Shown: piece by piece, positions 44,272 through 53,775 of the stretch
Position numbering within the stretch: the stretch's first letter is position 1
How the letters are laid out: every line of letters starts with the position of its first letter
Source: Thiothrix phosphatis
GTDB taxonomy: Bacteria; Pseudomonadota; Gammaproteobacteria; Thiotrichales; Thiotrichaceae
Direction of reading: 5' to 3'
Length of the DNA: 64,000 nucleotides
NCBI RefSeq assembly: GCF_035668035.1
Contig: NZ_JAYMYJ010000145.1
Location: forward strand, 112,188 to 176,187
The notes under the pieces: generated by a model
What the model was told of the DNA's origin: nothing
Seen by the model: the letters and a program-made list of their open reading frames with translations, nothing else
Databases searched by the model: none
Made by a program: the position numbers and the translations under genes

Positions 44272-44935
44272 GCAACAGATACCCAGCACCTCGGATGGTG
44301 TGCAGCAGCGGCGTATCGAAATCCTTGTCGATCTTGCTGCGCAGGCGGCTGACGTGCACGTCGATGACATTGGTTTGCGGGTCGAAATGGTAATCCCAAA
44401 CCTTTTCCAGCAGCATGGTGCGGGTGACAACCTGGCCTGCATGGCGCATCAGGTATTCCAGCAGGTTGAACTCGCGCGGTTGCAGGGGAATGCTGACGCC
44501 ACCACGGGTGACGCGGCGTTTGAGCAAGTCCATTTCCAGGTCGCGCAGTTTGAGGATGGTCTGTTCCTGCGTCGGCTGGGAGCGGCGCAGCAATGCCTGC
44601 AAACGCGCCAGCAATTCACTGAAGGCGTAAGGTTTCACCAGATAATCATCCCCACCGGCGCGCAAGCCTTCCACCCGGCTGTCGACATCACCCAAGGCGC
44701 TGAGGATCAGCACCGGGGTCTGCATACCCTGCGCGCGCAATGTCTGGATGATGGACAAACCGTCGCGCCCGGGCAGCATGCGGTCAACAATCAGGACATC
44801 ATAATTGCCGCCTTGGGCCAGGTGCAGGCCGCTCTCGCCATCGGCGGCGTGGTCAACAACATGGCCGCTTTCAATCAGGCCTTTCTGGATGAAACTGGCG
44901 GTCTGGCGGTCGTCTTCAATGATCAGGATATTCAT
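44252..44935 (-). CDS. OmpR-family response regulator
   Basis: The 227 residues have a receiver domain with IIEDDRQTASFIQKGL and the phospho-Asp in DVLIVDRMLPGRDG. The switch residues are in LILSALGDVDSRVEGLRAGGDDYLVKPYAF. The C-terminal winged helix has LQPREFNLLEYLMRHAGQVVTRTMLLEKVWDYHFDPQTNVIDVHVSRLRSKID. Its partner is the kinase just downstream. The 165 bases between this start and htrA probably hold promoters for both. Confidence 0.95.
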   Translation of the reverse strand: MNILIIEDDRQTASFIQKGLIESGHVVDHAADGESGLHLAQGGNYDVLIVDRMLPGRDGLSIIQTLRAQGMQTPVLILSALGDVDSRVEGLRAGGDDYLVKPYAFSELLARLQALLRRSQPTQEQTILKLRDLEMDLLKRRVTRGGVSIPLQPREFNLLEYLMRHAGQVVTRTMLLEKVWDYHFDPQTNVIDVHVSRLRSKIDKDFDTPLLHTIRGAGYLLHDPEAV

Positions 44936-45100
44936 GGTTTATAAGCATAATCCAGTCTGTCAATTTGGGAAATGACGGATTGTTAATGTTGGAATGCTCG
45001 CCCATAACATGAATACTATGTAATCTTTTTGCAACCCCCCTGTAAGGTTGCTGCTGGCAGAATGCAAAACATGAACAAACTTTTTCACAGGAGATTTCCG

Positions 45101-46558
45101 ATGCGTCAAAAGAAACTGGCAGTGGTGGCTGGCTTGCTGGTGTGCTCCACCCTCGTCCTGGGCAGCTTGGCGGCAGTGGCGGACGTGCCGACACCACCTC
45201 CCCCCCCTGCGCCGGTTGCGTCGGCAAGCACGCCTGCCCCCGCTGTGACGGCTGGCTCTTTGCCTGAGCTGACTACCCTGATCAAACAAAACAGCGCGGC
45301 TGTTGTGAATGTCAGCATGGAAGGCAAGAGTGGCGGCGCTGCGGATGACGACCTGCCGGAAGGCTTGCCGCCGGAGCTGAAGCGCTTTTTCCGTGGCCTT
45401 CCGGACATGCAGGAGCACGACACCCGGGCGATGGGTTCCGGTTTTGTCGTGTCACCGGATGGCTACATCATCACCAATGCACATGTGGTGGATGGGGCCA
45501 AGTCCGTGACCGTCGGGCTCAGTGACAAGCGCGAATTGCCTGCCGAAATTATCGGGGTCGACAAACTCAGCGATATTGCCTTGCTGAAAATCAAGGCCGA
45601 TAACTTGCCGGTTGTGCAATTGGGCGATTCCGACAAGTTGGAGGTTGGGCAATGGGTGGTCGCGCTCGGTGCGCCGTTCGGCCTGGACCACAGCGCCACC
45701 CAAGGTATCGTCAGCGCCTTGTCCCGCAGCCTGCCAGATGGGACTTATGTGCCATTCATCCAAACGGATGTGGCGGTGAACCCTGGCAATTCCGGCGGTC
45801 CCCTGTTTGATCTTGGTGGGCGGGTTGTCGGGGTGAACTCGCAAATCTATAGCCGTAGCGGCGGCTATATGGGAATTTCCTTCGCCATTCCGGTCAACGT
45901 GGTCAAAAACGTGATTGAGCAGCTCAAGACCAACGGGCAGGTTAGCCGCGGCTGGTTGGGGGTGGAGATCCAGGACATGGATCAAGGGCTGGCGAGTTCC
46001 TTTAATTTGGCCCAGCCGGAAGGTGCGTTGGTCGCTGGTGTGCAGCCAAACAGCCCTGCAGAAAAGGCAGGCATCCAAACTGGCGACATTATTGTCGGCT
46101 TTGGCGATGGCAAGGTGACGTCAGCTTCAGATTTGCCCTTGTTGGTGGGCAATACGCCAATTGGTTCCCAGGTGCCGATCAAAATCAGGCGTTCCGGTGT
46201 GGAGAAAACGCTGGATGTGACCATCGCCAAGCTGGACAACAAGGATCAGGAAGGCCCCAAGGCCGCTTCTGACCAGAAGGAAAAAGGCATGTTGGGGCTG
46301 GCGGTCAGCACCTTATCCGCCGATGAGCTCAAGGAGCGCAAGCTGGACAATGGCGTGCTGGTGCAGGAAGTGTTGGCGGACAGCCCAGCGGAAAAAGCAG
46401 GTTTGGAAGCTGGCGATGTGATCGTCTCTGTCAACAGCCAAGCCATCAAGTCCCCGGCGGATCTCAAGACGGCAGTGCAGTCCGCCCCAGAGGGCAGGCC
46501 ACTGGCCATGCTTGTCATGCAAGGGGAACGTATGCGCTTCCTGGCGGTCACTAAGTAA
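45101..46558 (+). CDS. Do-family serine endopeptidase (HtrA/DegP/DegQ)
   Basis: This periplasmic protease and chaperone degrades misfolded envelope proteins. The 485 residues start with a signal peptide (LAVVAGLLVCSTLVLGSLAAVA). The catalytic triad is in ITNAHVVDGA (His), LSDIALLKI (Asp) and NPGNSGGPLFDL (Ser). Two PDZ domains follow (SRGWLGVEIQDMDQGLA and LGLAVSTLSADELKE). I chose ATG 45101 because AGGAG lies 7 bases upstream; earlier in-frame starts lack a site. Confidence 0.95.
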   Translation: MRQKKLAVVAGLLVCSTLVLGSLAAVADVPTPPPPPAPVASASTPAPAVTAGSLPELTTLIKQNSAAVVNVSMEGKSGGAADDDLPEGLPPELKRFFRGLPDMQEHDTRAMGSGFVVSPDGYIITNAHVVDGAKSVTVGLSDKRELPAEIIGVDKLSDIALLKIKADNLPVVQLGDSDKLEVGQWVVALGAPFGLDHSATQGIVSALSRSLPDGTYVPFIQTDVAVNPGNSGGPLFDLGGRVVGVNSQIYSRSGGYMGISFAIPVNVVKNVIEQLKTNGQVSRGWLGVEIQDMDQGLASSFNLAQPEGALVAGVQPNSPAEKAGIQTGDIIVGFGDGKVTSASDLPLLVGNTPIGSQVPIKIRRSGVEKTLDVTIAKLDNKDQEGPKAASDQKEKGMLGLAVSTLSADELKERKLDNGVLVQEVLADSPAEKAGLEAGDVIVSVNSQAIKSPADLKTAVQSAPEGRPLAMLVMQGERMRFLAVTK

Positions 46559-46598
46559 CAGATACAACACATTTTCTTGGCACACTCCAAGCACTTTG

Positions 46599-46635
46599 CC
46601 CCGTCAGCGGATACGCACGATGACGGGGTTTTTTT
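46599..46635 (+). terminator. Rho-independent terminator of htrA
   Basis: CCCCGTCA (46599-46606) pairs with TGACGGGG (46621-46628) around a 14-base loop, followed by seven T residues. Confidence 0.9.
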
Positions 46636-46743
46636 ATGGCCTGCCGGTTATCTGAAGATTCCGATGGGTTATGAAGCGGGCAGGGGACAAAGCCGGGGCA
46701 GCTTTGCAACATGATGGGATCACTTTTCTACGAGGGTTCCCCC

Positions 46744-47406
46744 ATGTCAGACATGTCAGATAATGCCGCACTGTATATGCTCCAAGCCGGAGACTTAATC
46801 AACGAAGCAGCAGGCACTGCCCCTGTTTCAACAAGGGATGCCCCTGCGCCGCCGGAACTTGGCGCTGCTGGCCCTTCCGACAAGGGAACGGAGGTTGCGC
46901 CTGGGGACGCCGCTGTTATCCGGGAAGAAAAACCAGTTGCCGCTTCCAATCGCGTGGTGTTGACGTCTGCGTTGGAAGTCTACCAACAACTGGTGGCGCA
47001 ACTGGAAGCCAACCGGCAGGCCATCAGTGACAAGCGCCGCGAACTGGCAGAGATTCGCCAAGATATCCGCGACCTTTCCACCGAAGTCAAGCGCGAACCG
47101 CGCTTGGAAGACGACACTAGCAGCCATGACCTGCACACCAGTAAGGTCGCCGTGCAGCACGACGACTGTGGCAGCATTATTGCCTATGCGGAACAGGTGC
47201 GGCGCAGTGTGTACGACAACGTCGGCCAAGCCGAAGAGTTGCTTTTCCCCATGGCGCAAAGCCTTGCGCTGTTGCGGTTACGGGTGAGCCACATTCGGCT
47301 GCTGGAAGAGCTGCTGGCGGCTCAGGAATCTGGTTTGCGGTTGGAAATCCAGCAACGCAATGCTGACGCCTGCATCTGGCAGCTTGCCGACATTCTCAAG
47401 GTCTGA
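46744..47406 (+). CDS. Unknown coiled-coil protein
   Basis: The 220-residue protein has an Ala/Pro/Asp-rich N-terminal part. A helical region, YQQLVAQLEANRQAISDKRRELAEIRQDIRDLSTEVKREP, follows with LLFPMAQSLALLRLRVSHIRLLEELLAAQE near the end. No signal peptide or known domain is seen. I chose ATG 46744, which has GAGGG 7 bases upstream. The function is unknown. Confidence 0.6.
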   Translation: MSDMSDNAALYMLQAGDLINEAAGTAPVSTRDAPAPPELGAAGPSDKGTEVAPGDAAVIREEKPVAASNRVVLTSALEVYQQLVAQLEANRQAISDKRRELAEIRQDIRDLSTEVKREPRLEDDTSSHDLHTSKVAVQHDDCGSIIAYAEQVRRSVYDNVGQAEELLFPMAQSLALLRLRVSHIRLLEELLAAQESGLRLEIQQRNADACIWQLADILKV

Positions 47407-47418
47407 CCGCTGTCCGGC

Positions 47419-48840
47419 CTAGGCCCGTACACTCTGTGGGTGGCGGATGAGATTGTCCGGATCGTATTTGCGCTTGAGCGCCTGTAAACGTGTGTAGTTC
47501 TTGCCGTAGTAGGCCGTCTCCCAATTGGAAATGCCAACATCCGGGTAATTGCGGTAATGCGCCCGGACGCCGCCATTGGCCAGTATGCCCTGAATTTCCC
47601 TGACAATCTGCTCGGCGGCTCCGGTTTGCGTTGGTTTGTCGTAATAGGTCTGGAGCTCGCCGAGGTATCCCAGCGCACGATGTGGGTAAGCTGCGGTTGT
47701 TTCCAGCGCCGGATTGCTGATTTCCCCGCCCAAGGTGTTGATTTGCAGGATCGTGTTGACTTTGGCGGTGGCGATTTTTTTGCAAATGCCCGGCAGCATT
47801 GCTTTCAGGTCGTTGAAGCCGCTGTAATAACCGGCGGAGACATTCTTGAAATAAATCGGCTCGGTGGTTCCCCGGTAGCGTTGGACGCCAGTCAGGAAAG
47901 GATCCTTGCGCGGGGCCATCGCTTCGGTCGCGCCGGTTTTCAGCTTGGCGAGAATGGTTTTCAGGGTGGCGCTGGGTGCGCCGCTGGCGTCGGTCACCAG
48001 GATGGTCAGGGTTTTGCCATTCAGCACCCATGAGGAATAAGCGCTGCGGGGCAAGTCCCGCATCAGGCCAAACCAGCGCTCCGCCAGCTTGACGGCGCTG
48101 TCCGGCGTCAGGTTGCGGTACTTGTAGCGGTAACTGCTGAAAAATTGCGGGGCAGGGTGGGTCTGGAACTCCAGTTCGGTCACAATGCCGAAATTGCCGT
48201 TGCCGCCGCCCTTGCACGCCCACAACAGCTCGGGCTCATCGCGGGAATCCCGTATTTGCCCGTTGCCATCCACCATCCGCACCCGTTGCAGGCTGTCGCA
48301 GGTCAGGCCGAACTGGCGGGCGAAAAAGCCATAGCCGCCGCCCAGCGTCAGCCCGGCCACCCCGACTCCGGCGCAGGAGCCAGCCGGAAGCAGGCGCCCG
48401 AATTGGTTGAGGTATGCATACACGCCGCCCAGCTTGGCTCCCGGCTGGATGGTCAGGCGTTTGCTGGCCTTGTCGTAAACCGGCTTGTCCATGCCGGACA
48501 TATCCACCATCAGGCTGCCTTCTGTGACGGAGAAGCCTTCGAAACTGTGCCCGCCACTTTTGATGGTGACCGGCAGACCGGCCTTGCGGGCGTAGGCGAC
48601 AGCTTCCTGCACACCTTTTTCATTGGCGCAGACGGCGATGAGTTTGGGCATGGCGGTGATGCGCTTGTTGAAAATCTGCCGGTGCTTGGCGTATTCGGCG
48701 TCGTTGCGTTGCAGGAAGCGGACATTGCTGCTGGAAACCGGGGCATTGCTGTCGGCGCTGGCTGGGACGTGATGAAAAAAAGCGGGAATACTGGCGGCTA
48801 TGACCAGTGAATCCAGCAGGAATTGGCGGCGGCTGGGCAT
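47419..48840 (-). CDS. Tat-exported FAD-linked oxidoreductase, bicovalent flavin (BBE) type
   Basis: The 473-residue enzyme opens with MPSRRQFLLDSLVIAASIPAFF, a twin-arginine export signal. The FAD-binding PCMH domain has VTIKSGGHSFEGFS, whose His normally takes the 8-alpha link. LLPAGSCAGVGVAGLTLGGGYGFFARQFGL has a Cys that takes the second link in berberine-bridge-type oxidases. The C-terminus has the BBE tail (YYGKNYTRLQALKRKYDPDNLIRHPQSV). The substrate may be a sugar or another alcohol, and is unknown. It follows a good RBS at ATG 48840. Confidence 0.86.
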   Translation of the reverse strand: MPSRRQFLLDSLVIAASIPAFFHHVPASADSNAPVSSSNVRFLQRNDAEYAKHRQIFNKRITAMPKLIAVCANEKGVQEAVAYARKAGLPVTIKSGGHSFEGFSVTEGSLMVDMSGMDKPVYDKASKRLTIQPGAKLGGVYAYLNQFGRLLPAGSCAGVGVAGLTLGGGYGFFARQFGLTCDSLQRVRMVDGNGQIRDSRDEPELLWACKGGGNGNFGIVTELEFQTHPAPQFFSSYRYKYRNLTPDSAVKLAERWFGLMRDLPRSAYSSWVLNGKTLTILVTDASGAPSATLKTILAKLKTGATEAMAPRKDPFLTGVQRYRGTTEPIYFKNVSAGYYSGFNDLKAMLPGICKKIATAKVNTILQINTLGGEISNPALETTAAYPHRALGYLGELQTYYDKPTQTGAAEQIVREIQGILANGGVRAHYRNYPDVGISNWETAYYGKNYTRLQALKRKYDPDNLIRHPQSVRA

Positions 48841-48931
48841 CTTCTGAACCTCAATTGGCTGGAAGGACTGACAGAGTATAGGCTCGACGCATACTCCCTT
48901 GCCAGCAGCTATCGGCGCACGCCAATCCGCT

Positions 48932-50239
48932 TCACAGCGCGCCGCTGCGCTTGATGTCGAGGTAATGGTTGATGAGGTTGACCGACAGGTCTGGCGGGGC
49001 TGCATCCAGGCAACGGACGCCCGCCGCCTTGATCCGCTCCAGGGTTGCCTCCCGCGTTTGCAGGTAATGCTGGACTGCCGCCTTGTGCAGCGCATCCTCC
49101 AGATTGTCCACCGGCTCTTCCAGCGCGCGGTCGATGGCTTGCTCACGCATGCTGGCCAGCAACACCAGATGGCGCTTGCGCAGCAGGTGCAGGGCGGGCA
49201 GCAGGTCGTCGAGGTCTTCATCGCGCAGGTTGGTCAGCAGGATGACCAGGGCGCGTTTTTTCTGCCGCACCAGCAGTTCGGTGGCGGCCTGCGCATAATC
49301 CGGCGCTTGCGGGGTCGGTTGCAGGTCATACAGCGCATTCAGCATGTGCTGGACATTATGTTGCCCCTTGTGCGCGGGCAACCAGCGGCTTTCCCCGGCA
49401 AAACTGCCCATGCCCACCGCATCGCCCTGCCGCAATGCCACATAGGTCAGCAGCAGCATCGCATTCAGGGTGTGGTCAAAATGGGAAAGTGTATCGTCTT
49501 TCGCCAGCATGCGGTGGCCGCAATCCAGCAGGAAAATGATTTCCTGGTCGCGTTCATCCTGGTATTCGCGGGAAATCGGTTTGTGCATCCGGGCAGTGGC
49601 TTTCCAGTCAATCTGGCGCAGGCTGTCGCCCTCGCGGTATTCGCGCAACTGGTGGAAATCTTGCCCCTCGCCACGGCGGCGCTTTTTCAGGATGCCCATG
49701 TGGCTGAGGTGGTGGTCGGTCGCCATCAGCGCATACTGGGCGACGGCGGCGAAATTGGGGTAGACGCGGGTTTCGGATTCCACCGGCAGCTTCAAATCCC
49801 GCCACCACAACTGTAGCGGCGACAGCACCCGCACCTGTAGGCACGGGAAATGCTGCCTGCCGCGTTCGGTGGCGGTCGCCTCGTACAGCGGTTCGGCGAA
49901 TTTGCCTGGCCCCAGCGTCAGCCGCAGCGGGAAGCCGGTGGCCGCCAGCGCTGGCGGGAAATGGTCAAACACCAGCAGCGGCAGTGGACGCTTGCCGTCA
50001 TTGTGCAGTTTCAGCCGCACCATCCGTTTCACCCCTAAGGGCAGGGAATGCGGCGCGAAACGTTCGGCGCGTGGGGCAGGCTCCCCCACCGCCCACAACA
50101 AATCGGCACCCGCCAGCAGCAGGCTTGCCCCCGCTGTGACGTACCACATGCTGATCAAGTCAGGGAACAGGCTGGCCAGCAAGGCGACGGCGGCGTTTGC
50201 CCCGGCCAACTGGAAACTGCGGCGGGCGGGCAGGATCAT
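48932..50239 (-). CDS. DUF58 domain protein
   Basis: The protein has two N-terminal membrane helices (ANAAVALLASLFPDLISMWYVTAGASLLLAGADLLW). The DUF58 core is GEGQDFHQLREYREGDSLRQIDWKATARMHKPISREYQDERDQEIIFLLDCGHRML, and a von Willebrand A-like part follows. DUF58 proteins go with MoxR ATPases and are thought to help in maturing or assembling membrane complexes. The ATG overlaps the stop of the MoxR gene by 4 bases. Confidence 0.93.
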   Translation of the reverse strand: MILPARRSFQLAGANAAVALLASLFPDLISMWYVTAGASLLLAGADLLWAVGEPAPRAERFAPHSLPLGVKRMVRLKLHNDGKRPLPLLVFDHFPPALAATGFPLRLTLGPGKFAEPLYEATATERGRQHFPCLQVRVLSPLQLWWRDLKLPVESETRVYPNFAAVAQYALMATDHHLSHMGILKKRRRGEGQDFHQLREYREGDSLRQIDWKATARMHKPISREYQDERDQEIIFLLDCGHRMLAKDDTLSHFDHTLNAMLLLTYVALRQGDAVGMGSFAGESRWLPAHKGQHNVQHMLNALYDLQPTPQAPDYAQAATELLVRQKKRALVILLTNLRDEDLDDLLPALHLLRKRHLVLLASMREQAIDRALEEPVDNLEDALHKAAVQHYLQTREATLERIKAAGVRCLDAAPPDLSVNLINHYLDIKRSGAL

Positions 50240-51210
50240 GTGCGCGGCGCTTCGGTCTTTTCCAGCACGCTGGCCAGCAGGTGGTCGGCGGTGTAGCCTT
50301 CCAGCTCCATTTCCGGCGTCAGCGAAACGCGGTGGCGCAATACCGGCAGGGCGACTTGCTTGATGTCATCCGGATGGACGAAATCGCGCCCAGCCAGCAG
50401 CGCATTGGCGCGGGCGGCGCGCACCAGGGCAATGCCGCCGCGTGGCCCCGCGCCGAAGCGCAGGCCCTGCCACTGCCGGGTGGCGCGGGTGATGCGCACG
50501 GCATAATCCATAACGGTTGCATCCACGGCGACAGTGGCGGCAGCCTGCTGCATGTCCAGCACCTGTTGTGGCGACGCCAGGGTTTGCAGGCTGTCGAGAT
50601 TGAAGCGGTCGCCCACCTGTTGGTCGGTGACGGCCGCAACCATTTCCGCCTCTTCCTCCAGCGCCGGATAACCGATGAAAATTTTCAGCAGGAAGCGGTC
50701 AAGCTGCGCCTCGGGCAGTGGGTAAGTGCCTTCCTGCTCCAGCGGGTTCTGGGTCGCCAGCGCCATGAAGGGCAGGGGAACCGGGAAGGCTTTGCCTTCA
50801 ATGGTGACCTGCTGCTCCTGCATGACCTCCAGCAGGGCGGACTGGGTTTTGGCCGGGGCGCGGTTGATTTCATCCGCCAGCAGCAGATGGGTGAACACCG
50901 GCCCTTTGCGCACATTGAAGCTTTGGTTCTGCATGTCGAACAAGACATGGCCGCTGATGTCGGCGGGCATCAGGTCTGGGGTGAACTGGATGCGCGCGAA
51001 CTGTCCGGCAATGGTTTTCGCCAGCGCCCGCACCAGCAGGGTTTTGCCAAGGCCGGGCACGCCTTCGATCAGCACATGCCCACCCGCCAGCAGGGCAGTC
51101 AGGGTTTCATTCACCACCTGTTTCTGCCCGATCAGCGCCTTGCCGATTTCAAGGCGGATGCTGTCAGCCATCCGGCTGGCCTGTTCAAGCGTCAGGTTTG
51201 GGGTTGTCAT
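50236..51210 (-). CDS. MoxR-family AAA+ ATPase
   Basis: MoxR ATPases act as chaperones for metal-cofactor or membrane complexes, usually with VWA/DUF58 partners. The 324 residues have Walker A (GVPGLGKTLLVRALA), FTPDLMPADISGHVLFD and FTHLLLADEINRAPAKTQSALLEVMQE (Walker B). ATQNPLEQEGTYPLPEAQLDRFLLKI is the sensor region. Its start lies 26 bases inside the DUF4350 gene. Confidence 0.95.
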   Translation of the reverse strand: MTTPNLTLEQASRMADSIRLEIGKALIGQKQVVNETLTALLAGGHVLIEGVPGLGKTLLVRALAKTIAGQFARIQFTPDLMPADISGHVLFDMQNQSFNVRKGPVFTHLLLADEINRAPAKTQSALLEVMQEQQVTIEGKAFPVPLPFMALATQNPLEQEGTYPLPEAQLDRFLLKIFIGYPALEEEAEMVAAVTDQQVGDRFNLDSLQTLASPQQVLDMQQAAATVAVDATVMDYAVRITRATRQWQGLRFGAGPRGGIALVRAARANALLAGRDFVHPDDIKQVALPVLRHRVSLTPEMELEGYTADHLLASVLEKTEAPRT

Positions 51211-52246
51211 CGCGTTGTTTCCTTGTGCCTGGGTAGAGTTGTTCGACGGCGGTGGCGAAAGCGTCGTATTGCGTATCGCCGTGTTTGCGCTTGCGCCGCC
51301 ACATGAACAGGCCGCTGGCGTGGATGTGTTCCAGAATGCGGCGGCGTCCGGCGGGTGGCGTAGGGATCAGCGGGCCGAAGCGCGGGCTGAAAGCAAGCAG
51401 GGTCAGCGGAATGAAGGCCGCCAGCGTCAGCACCAGCGCCCAGGCGCGCTCCCAGATCAGCTTCCACAGCGGCGGCATGTCGTCCATATGCACCAACCAG
51501 ACGGCATGCGGCTCATCGTACAGGCTGTGCGCCATCCGCCAGAAGAATTCGGCATGGTCGTAGTCCTCCAGCGCGTGGTTTTCGATGAAGTCGAGGTTAG
51601 CGGCCAGCGTCACCAGCCCTTCGCCATGTTCCAGTTCCAGCAGCCAGGTTGCGTTCTTGTAGCGTAAGGGATGGCCTTGCCCATCGCGGCTTTCCAGCGC
51701 GTAGAAAAAATCCGGATCCACTTCAAGCGGATGGCCCATGCCAGACAATTGGGCCTGTATGGGCAGGTCGTCTTCTTCCGGAATGACATGCTTGCCAAGG
51801 GTGACGCCGAGGGCGGTTTGCAGGCGGTCATTGACGGGTTCCGCAGGGGCGTCGGCAGTTTCATCTTCGCCCCCTTCATCCCCTGTGTCATCGTACAGGG
51901 TGTCGTTGTTGGGCGTGCGGGCGCGGGTGATCAGGTGGCCGCCGCGCTTCACCCAATCGAGAAGGGCATCGATTTTCTGTGGCGACAGGGTGTAACGCTC
52001 GGTGTCGATCACCAGCACGGTGTCTGTGTCATCAGGCAAGTCCCGCAGGCCGTCCTTGCGTTCGGCGGGGATGCCCATGCGCTTGAGGAACAGCCGGGCG
52101 GCGAATAGCTGATTGGTGCGGGCCTCGCCATGAAAGCCGGTGTATTCGTCGATTTCCTTCAGTTCGAACGTTTGCAGGAACCATAATGTCAGCACCGTCA
52201 TTGCCAGGATGGCGAAAATGCTGATGAGAACGTGCTGGAGCTTCAT
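51185..52246 (-). CDS. DUF4350 domain protein
   Basis: This 353-residue membrane protein has an N-terminal helix (LISIFAILAMTVLTLWFL). A DUF4350-type domain follows with ARLFLKRMGIPAERKDGLRDLPDDTDTVLVIDTERYTLSPQKIDALLDWVKRGGHLI. A second helix (WALVLTLAAFIPLTLLAFSPRFGPL) is followed by basic residues. DUF4350 accompanies MoxR operons. The start overlaps the upstream gene stop by 4 bases. Confidence 0.88.
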   Translation of the reverse strand: MKLQHVLISIFAILAMTVLTLWFLQTFELKEIDEYTGFHGEARTNQLFAARLFLKRMGIPAERKDGLRDLPDDTDTVLVIDTERYTLSPQKIDALLDWVKRGGHLITRARTPNNDTLYDDTGDEGGEDETADAPAEPVNDRLQTALGVTLGKHVIPEEDDLPIQAQLSGMGHPLEVDPDFFYALESRDGQGHPLRYKNATWLLELEHGEGLVTLAANLDFIENHALEDYDHAEFFWRMAHSLYDEPHAVWLVHMDDMPPLWKLIWERAWALVLTLAAFIPLTLLAFSPRFGPLIPTPPAGRRRILEHIHASGLFMWRRKRKHGDTQYDAFATAVEQLYPGTRKQRDDNPKPDA

Positions 52247-53775
52247 GCCTCCACCTCAATCCGGGCGGGTTCCACGGCGAAATGCTGTGCCCAGCCGTTA
52301 AACAGCGTTTCCGCCAGGGTGGCGGCAGGCGGACGGTGGGCGTAGGCAATTTCCTGCCAGGCGCGGGTGGCTGCCGTCAGCCAAGCCAGACGTTCGCTGC
52401 TCAAATGCCCATGCGCCAATTGCAGGATGTCGCCTTCGGTGTGGCTGGACTGCACCGGCAAATGGTCATGGCGGGTCAGACGCATCAACGCTCCCCGATA
52501 CAATAGGCTGAGGGCTTCGCGCAATTGGCCGTCGGCCCATAGCTGGCGGCAGGCGGCGGCGATGTCGGCGGGCAGGGATTCAGGGCGGATGTCCATGCCA
52601 AACAGGATGTCAGGCGGGGCTTGCCCCACCGTTTTGCGCCGGACAGGTTTCAGCAGCGCCGCAATGCGTTTGCGGTAGACGAAGGCGATCACCGCCAGCA
52701 CGACAACCGCGATCCACAATGCGCCTTTCACGAAACCGGCGAACAGCATTTGCAGGGATTTGGCCCATTCAGCGGGGTCATTCTTATCCGTTTCATCGTG
52801 CTGGCGGGGAACCCAGATTTTGTAGGCGCGGATGCTGTTCAGTTCTTCCGCCTGCATGACGGTTTTTATCTGCTGGGCGGATTCTGCGGGCGGCAGGCGT
52901 TCAGGCGCCAGGTATTCGGTGACGGCTTCATCCGCCATCACTGGAGCCAGCGGTAGGCAAACGCCAGCCAATAGGACGGCGGCCAACAGCAGGGCCAGCG
53001 GCGTTTGCGCAAGCTTGCTTAACCGCTCCCCGAGGTTACGGAAGGCGAGTTCGATGTCCCAGGCTTCCAACTGGGTGCGGCGGTTCAGGTACAGGCTGAA
53101 ACTGGCCGCGAGGTACAGCGGTTCCACAATCCAGACCGTAAGTGTGTACAGCACCAGGAAAATGAGGTTGCCCCAATACCTAGCGTCGGTGTCCAGGGTG
53201 TCGGTAAAACCGTTGAACAGGTAATTCCATGCGCCATCCGTGGGGTCAAGGATAACGATCAGCGCATACAGGCTGAACACCAGCACGTATTCCAGGTGAA
53301 TGCAGGCGACCAGCAGCCATACCGCCTGCGCATGGGTTTGCAGGTGCAGCAGATCCTGCCGTTCCTTGCGGGGTTTGCCACGCAACTGCTCCAGTTGCCA
53401 GATCGGCAGGTTAAAACCCCGCGACAAGGAAAAACGCCGCCAGGTCAGCCCACCCAACAGCCCGGTGTTGCGCGCCAGCCCGGGCAGGGCGCTGAACACT
53501 TCCGCCGTTGACAGGCGCTGGTTGAACATCTGATGGCTGAACATATGCAGCAGCGCCCGGTCATACAACGGTTTGAACCACCAGAGGGTCAGCGGGGCGA
53601 AATGGAGGTATTCCACCGGCAGCAGCAGCCACGTCAGCAACGCGGCGCTGAACAGCAGCAGCGTCCAGGCCGGAAAGAGCCAGCGGGCGTTGTGTTGGAC
53701 TAGCGCGAAACCAAGGTCAATGGCTTCCCATGCCGAGCGCAGACGGATATTGGCGGCGATGTCGTCAAGCTTCAT
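52243..53775 (-). CDS. DUF4129-type membrane protein
   Basis: The 510-residue protein has about five hydrophobic segments, including ARWLFPAWTLLLFSAALLTWLLL, WIVEPLYLAASFSLYL, ALLLAAVLLAGVCLPLAPVMA and GALWIAVVVLAVIAFVYRKRIAAL. The C-terminal cytoplasmic part ACRQLWADGQLREALSLLYRGALMRLTRHDHLPVQSSHTEGD resembles DUF4129. It lies in the MoxR operon. I chose ATG 53775, which has GAGG 6 bases upstream, over GTG 53790. Confidence 0.85.
   Translation of the reverse strand: MKLDDIAANIRLRSAWEAIDLGFALVQHNARWLFPAWTLLLFSAALLTWLLLPVEYLHFAPLTLWWFKPLYDRALLHMFSHQMFNQRLSTAEVFSALPGLARNTGLLGGLTWRRFSLSRGFNLPIWQLEQLRGKPRKERQDLLHLQTHAQAVWLLVACIHLEYVLVFSLYALIVILDPTDGAWNYLFNGFTDTLDTDARYWGNLIFLVLYTLTVWIVEPLYLAASFSLYLNRRTQLEAWDIELAFRNLGERLSKLAQTPLALLLAAVLLAGVCLPLAPVMADEAVTEYLAPERLPPAESAQQIKTVMQAEELNSIRAYKIWVPRQHDETDKNDPAEWAKSLQMLFAGFVKGALWIAVVVLAVIAFVYRKRIAALLKPVRRKTVGQAPPDILFGMDIRPESLPADIAAACRQLWADGQLREALSLLYRGALMRLTRHDHLPVQSSHTEGDILQLAHGHLSSERLAWLTAATRAWQEIAYAHRPPAATLAETLFNGWAQHFAVEPARIEVEA

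Noticed and set aside
44272..44442. Upstream extension of the kinase frame
   Set aside because: It lies inside the response-regulator gene and would precede the first membrane helix with unrelated residues.
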